Positions 14,407 through 16,706 of a DNA stretch of 16,706 nt are shown here, one piece after another (the stretch's first letter is position 1; every line of letters starts with the position of its first letter). The stretch covers positions 1 through 16,706 of the forward strand of contig CATMRH010000019.1 in the NCBI GenBank assembly GCA_950073955.1, read 5' to 3'. Both the position numbers and the translations under genes were made by a program. The DNA comes from an uncultured archaeon (GTDB taxonomy: Archaea > Thermoproteota > Nitrososphaeria > Nitrososphaerales > Nitrosopumilaceae). The notes beneath the pieces are model-generated. The model was not told the DNA's origin, searched no databases, and saw only the letters and a program-made list of their open reading frames with translations.

Positions 14407-14413
14407 AAAAAAA
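14407..14413 (-). terminator. T-tract terminator after L12
   Basis: On the minus strand a run of seven T follows the L12 stop codon by 5 bases, with no obvious hairpin. This is the usual form of an archaeal intrinsic terminator and suits a highly expressed ribosomal gene. It sits in the 13-base convergent gap with the condensing enzyme gene. Confidence 0.5.
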
Positions 14414-14418
14414 GTTAT

Positions 14419-14730
14419 CTAACCAAACAGAGAAGACAATCCTTCCATGGCTGCTTCCTCGGTTTTACCGTCGTCTTTAGGTTTTTCCTCTTTCTTTGCT
14501 TCACCACTGGCTGCTGGTGCATCTGCTGCGGGTGCGGCTGCTGCTGCAACTGCCACAGGTGCGGCTTTGACTGCATCATCAATATTTACATCGGCTAATG
14601 CTGCAACTAGTGATTTCACTTGAGATTCATTAACTTCAGTACCAGATGCTTTTACAACTGAGCTGATGTTTGCTTCATTGACGTCTTTCTTTAGCTTGTG
14701 AAGAAGTAAAGCAGCGTAAACATATTCCAT
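14419..14730 (-). CDS. rpl12: Archaeal ribosomal protein L12 (stalk protein P1)
   Basis: A 103-residue acidic stalk protein of the large subunit, which forms dimers on protein L10/P0 and recruits elongation factors. The N-terminal helical dimerisation domain (MEYVYAALLLHKL, 1-13, to about residue 57) is typical of archaeal and eukaryotic P1; an Ala-rich hinge (about 58-77) is followed by a Lys/Glu-rich stretch and the conserved C-terminal tail GLSSLFG that contacts elongation factors. It clearly marks this DNA as archaeal. The ATG is 28 bases from a strong TATA box. The gene upstream is not L10, judging by its ending, so L12 is transcribed alone here. Confidence 0.96.
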   Translation of the reverse strand: MEYVYAALLLHKLKKDVNEANISSVVKASGTEVNESQVKSLVAALADVNIDDAVKAAPVAVAAAAAPAADAPAASGEAKKEEKPKDDGKTEEAAMEGLSSLFG

Positions 14731-14751
14731 TGTATCGAGATTCTCTTAGGG

Positions 14752-14764
14752 CATAATATAAAAC
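14752..14764 (-). promoter_or_regulatory. TATA box of rpl12
   Basis: The minus strand reads GTTTTATATTATG, a near-consensus archaeal TATA box centred about 28 bases upstream of the L12 ATG, predicting a leaderless mRNA. It is the clearest promoter in the window. Confidence 0.65.
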
Positions 14765-14795
14765 TATGGAGAAATCATGCCTAAAATTTGAAAAT

Positions 14796-16706
14796 CTAGT
14801 ACAAAATTTTGAGACTTCGACAAACAGAATAAAGTGTTCTTTTCAGATTTTTATCCATCAAAGTCTCCATTCTATTTCTCAAAAGCAGTTTTGCTTCATC
14901 TCTTTCTGAACCGAGAGGTAATGACAATACTTTGTTGAGAAATTCAGATAGAGATTCCCGAATCCAACCATCTAACATTGCATATACCTGTGGAGGAATA
15001 AGATCGCATTTGTCTTTATCAAGATCAATTACTTCAGCAAAATTTTCGTACTCTACTCTATACACTAAAGCTAGAACAACATTATCAGGGGTTGGATGCT
15101 CAAGTATCTCTCGTGATCTTTCTCCTGTCTTTCCTTGTTCTACCTTATTTTTGAGGCCAACAGGATTGACAATTATGCCATTATTAATATATGCAGCAAG
15201 TGACCCTGTTTCCGAAAAGATATATCTTAGGTCCTTTTGGAGATCCGGTAATCCTGCAGAACCGCTGGGTTTAGTTGTAACCGCACCAACATTTTCATAC
15301 AGATATTGGAGCCACCCGCCCATGGTTTTATAACCGCCGGTATTGCTCGGAAAACCAAAGTCAAACGACGTTGATGTGTCATTGTCCACTGTTTCACTAT
15401 GCGAGCGGGGCACTTCCAGAAACCAAGTTGGATTTTGGAGATTAAAAATAAATCCGTCTGTCAGTGTATTTGTAATATAATACCCTGCAGGCGGTATCCC
15501 GTTATTTGCCTCAGTCAACACAGTATAATGCTCTGCTGTTACTGGAAAATCTGTTCCGGAAAGTTGCAGATCATCTCCTTCGTACAATTCCCAATATCCA
15601 TCTGATGATTCCATGGTGACCGTTGCTCCTAATATGGCAGTAAGTGTATCAGAAGAGCCAAGCAAAGTACTGGTAAGATTTGCATTAGTTACATCACCAC
15701 CTACAATAACAACATCTAATGTGATGGATGTGTGGCCAGCAACGGTGTTGTCAGCAACGTTCATTACATCAAATTGGTCGCTGGATGCGCCCGTGAGCCC
15801 AGCCAGTGTTGCAATAAAACTGCTGGCATCAAAGCTTACGGAATCAATATCGTATGACCCATGGATAAGGGTGGTTGTTTCGAATGAATAATCATTGCCT
15901 GTCAGGAGATATGGATCCACAACCGTGGGATGCACAGTTGCGCCAGCCAAACCTGCAGTATGGGTTACGGCAATATCATCTGAAGATGAAATAGCCAATT
16001 CACTCCCCACGCCGGGAGGCCTTGGGATCGCTGTATATGCATTAATAGGACTTTCGATCACTCTTGGATCTGCTCCACCATCATAGGCATAGGCGGTGAC
16101 AGCAAAATAATATTGTCTGTAGTTGATCAGTGTTGTATTACCAATCATATCATCGGTTATCTCAATATAATGGTCAATACCTGAATCCGTTCCAAATTGG
16201 GAAGGTGCCTCAAGTAGTTCACCCGTGGCTTCATCAAGGGCATTATCCAGGATGAGTTTCACACCATCCACAACATCGTAAGTTGTAACCCTGTGCCAGG
16301 GACCAACAGCTGATTCACCCTGGTAAATATTGTAACCCTGGAAACTGTATCCCGCACAGGTGTATTCCTCAACAACATCGCTCTTTTCTTCAAAAGACAG
16401 GATCACTTTTTTATCGAGTTGAGACACTTCTACCCGCGGTGGAACGGGAGAACAAATATCAAAATTTGCATCAAATGCACCTTGGGCAAAGTTATCAAAA
16501 TAAAGCATCTTTGTAATAGATTTAGCCCAGTTGGATCCCGCAGCAATAATAATGGAACCCACAACTTCCACTGTGTCACCCACGTTAAACGTAAAAGGGC
16601 CGGAGGTCATAAGGTACCGGCGGTCAGCGGGCTCTTCATCAATCCATCCACTTCCTGTTGTTGGGGCACCATCATGAACGAATACAGATGCTTCTCCTGT
16701 AATTGG
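14796..16706 (-). CDS. Partial large secreted FnIII-type protein fused in frame to an archaeal-looking tail (probable chimera)
   Basis: An open frame enters from the right edge (it is open through 16706; the first ATG at 16610 is internal) and ends at TAG 14796-14798. The part from the edge to about 15,240 resembles the very large extracellular proteins of marine Marinimicrobia-like bacteria: a GWIDEEPADRRYLMTSGPF segment just before the internal ATG, then after that ATG an FnIII-like domain (about residues 50-190) with PPRVEV, GYNIYQGESAVGPW and YYFAVTAYAYD, and further Thr/Ser/Asp-rich beta segments. The last 147 or so residues are different: charged and helical (for example LIPPQVYAMLDGWIRES and DEAKLLLRNRMETL), in AT-rich DNA like the archaeal genes, and unrelated to any family I recognise. 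The frame match across the change is probably accidental. Neither half should be given a function from this window. Confidence 0.6.
   Translation of the reverse strand, partial: PITGEASVFVHDGAPTTGSGWIDEEPADRRYLMTSGPFTFNVGDTVEVVGSIIIAAGSNWAKSITKMLYFDNFAQGAFDANFDICSPVPPRVEVSQLDKKVILSFEEKSDVVEEYTCAGYSFQGYNIYQGESAVGPWHRVTTYDVVDGVKLILDNALDEATGELLEAPSQFGTDSGIDHYIEITDDMIGNTTLINYRQYYFAVTAYAYDGGADPRVIESPINAYTAIPRPPGVGSELAISSSDDIAVTHTAGLAGATVHPTVVDPYLLTGNDYSFETTTLIHGSYDIDSVSFDASSFIATLAGLTGASSDQFDVMNVADNTVAGHTSITLDVVIVGGDVTNANLTSTLLGSSDTLTAILGATVTMESSDGYWELYEGDDLQLSGTDFPVTAEHYTVLTEANNGIPPAGYYITNTLTDGFIFNLQNPTWFLEVPRSHSETVDNDTSTSFDFGFPSNTGGYKTMGGWLQYLYENVGAVTTKPSGSAGLPDLQKDLRYIFSETGSLAAYINNGIIVNPVGLKNKVEQGKTGERSREILEHPTPDNVVLALVYRVEYENFAEVIDLDKDKCDLIPPQVYAMLDGWIRESLSEFLNKVLSLPLGSERDEAKLLLRNRMETLMDKNLKRTLYSVCRSLKILY
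15170..15250. other. Compositional break, likely assembly or amplification join
   Basis: By hand count, 15001-15060 has 19 of 60 G+C, whereas 15301-15360 has 30 of 60 and 16621-16680 has 33 of 60. Protein style changes at the same place, from a secreted bacterial repeat-type protein to a charged helical protein next to archaeal L12. The exact base cannot be fixed by eye; the sharpest change is near 15,240. No repeat, tRNA, integrase or insertion-sequence end is visible at the join. Confidence 0.55.

Noticed and set aside
14932..15333. Plus-strand open frame of 133 codons crossing the compositional break
   Set aside because: It lies antisense to a longer frame with better coding character, and spans the suspected join, so it is unlikely to be a gene.
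1..16706. CRISPR array, insertion sequence or integration site
   Set aside because: No regularly spaced repeats, transposase, integrase or tRNA-end duplication is visible anywhere in the window.

Overview
Most of this window (about 1-15,200) looks like a marine ammonia-oxidising archaeon of the Nitrosopumilus type (Thaumarchaeota/Nitrososphaerota). The evidence is AT-rich DNA, an archaeal ribosomal stalk protein L12 with the typical acidic LFG tail, TATA boxes about 25 bases upstream of start codons (leaderless mRNAs), many GTG/TTG starts, an F420-type luciferase-like oxidoreductase, and the archaeal mixture of suf, tetrapyrrole and phosphate/bicarbonate genes. The assignment rests on recognising protein families by eye; no database search was run.

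Layout. 1-3507 (minus strand): a suf operon for iron-sulfur cluster assembly, read sufB > sufD > Rieske ferredoxin > sufS; sufS runs off the left edge. 3508-3643: a divergent promoter region holding four copies of GCTAA. 3644-4642 (plus): an aldo/keto reductase. 4662-8411 (minus): a tightly overlapping tetrapyrrole operon hemL > hemC > cobA/sumT > hemD, leading from glutamate-1-semialdehyde use to precorrin-2 (cobalamin or related tetrapyrroles). 8437-10531 (minus): an SbtA-type bicarbonate transporter, its PII-like partner SbtB, and an aquaporin. 10567-12192 (minus): a PhoU-like DUF47 protein and a Pit phosphate transporter. 12380-14405 (plus): a two-gene unit of a luciferase-like F420-type oxidoreductase and a thiolase-fold condensing enzyme with a Cys-His-Asn triad. 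14419-14730 (minus): ribosomal protein L12 with its own promoter.

From about 15,240 to the right edge the DNA changes character. It becomes clearly richer in G+C and encodes a large secreted-type protein with fibronectin-III-like segments, of the kind common in marine bacteria of the Marinimicrobia (SAR406) group. One open frame runs in phase from this bacterial-looking part into an AT-rich, archaeal-looking C-terminal part. The simplest reading is a chimeric contig or amplification chimera with its join at roughly 15,170-15,250; a real transfer is possible but less likely.

The most interesting biology is the condensing enzyme/F420-type oxidoreductase pair, which would be an unusual carbon-carbon bond-forming unit in an archaeon lacking classical fatty acid synthesis. 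Next is the SbtA-SbtB-aquaporin run, which looks like an inorganic carbon (and perhaps ammonia) uptake module with a nucleotide-sensing regulator.
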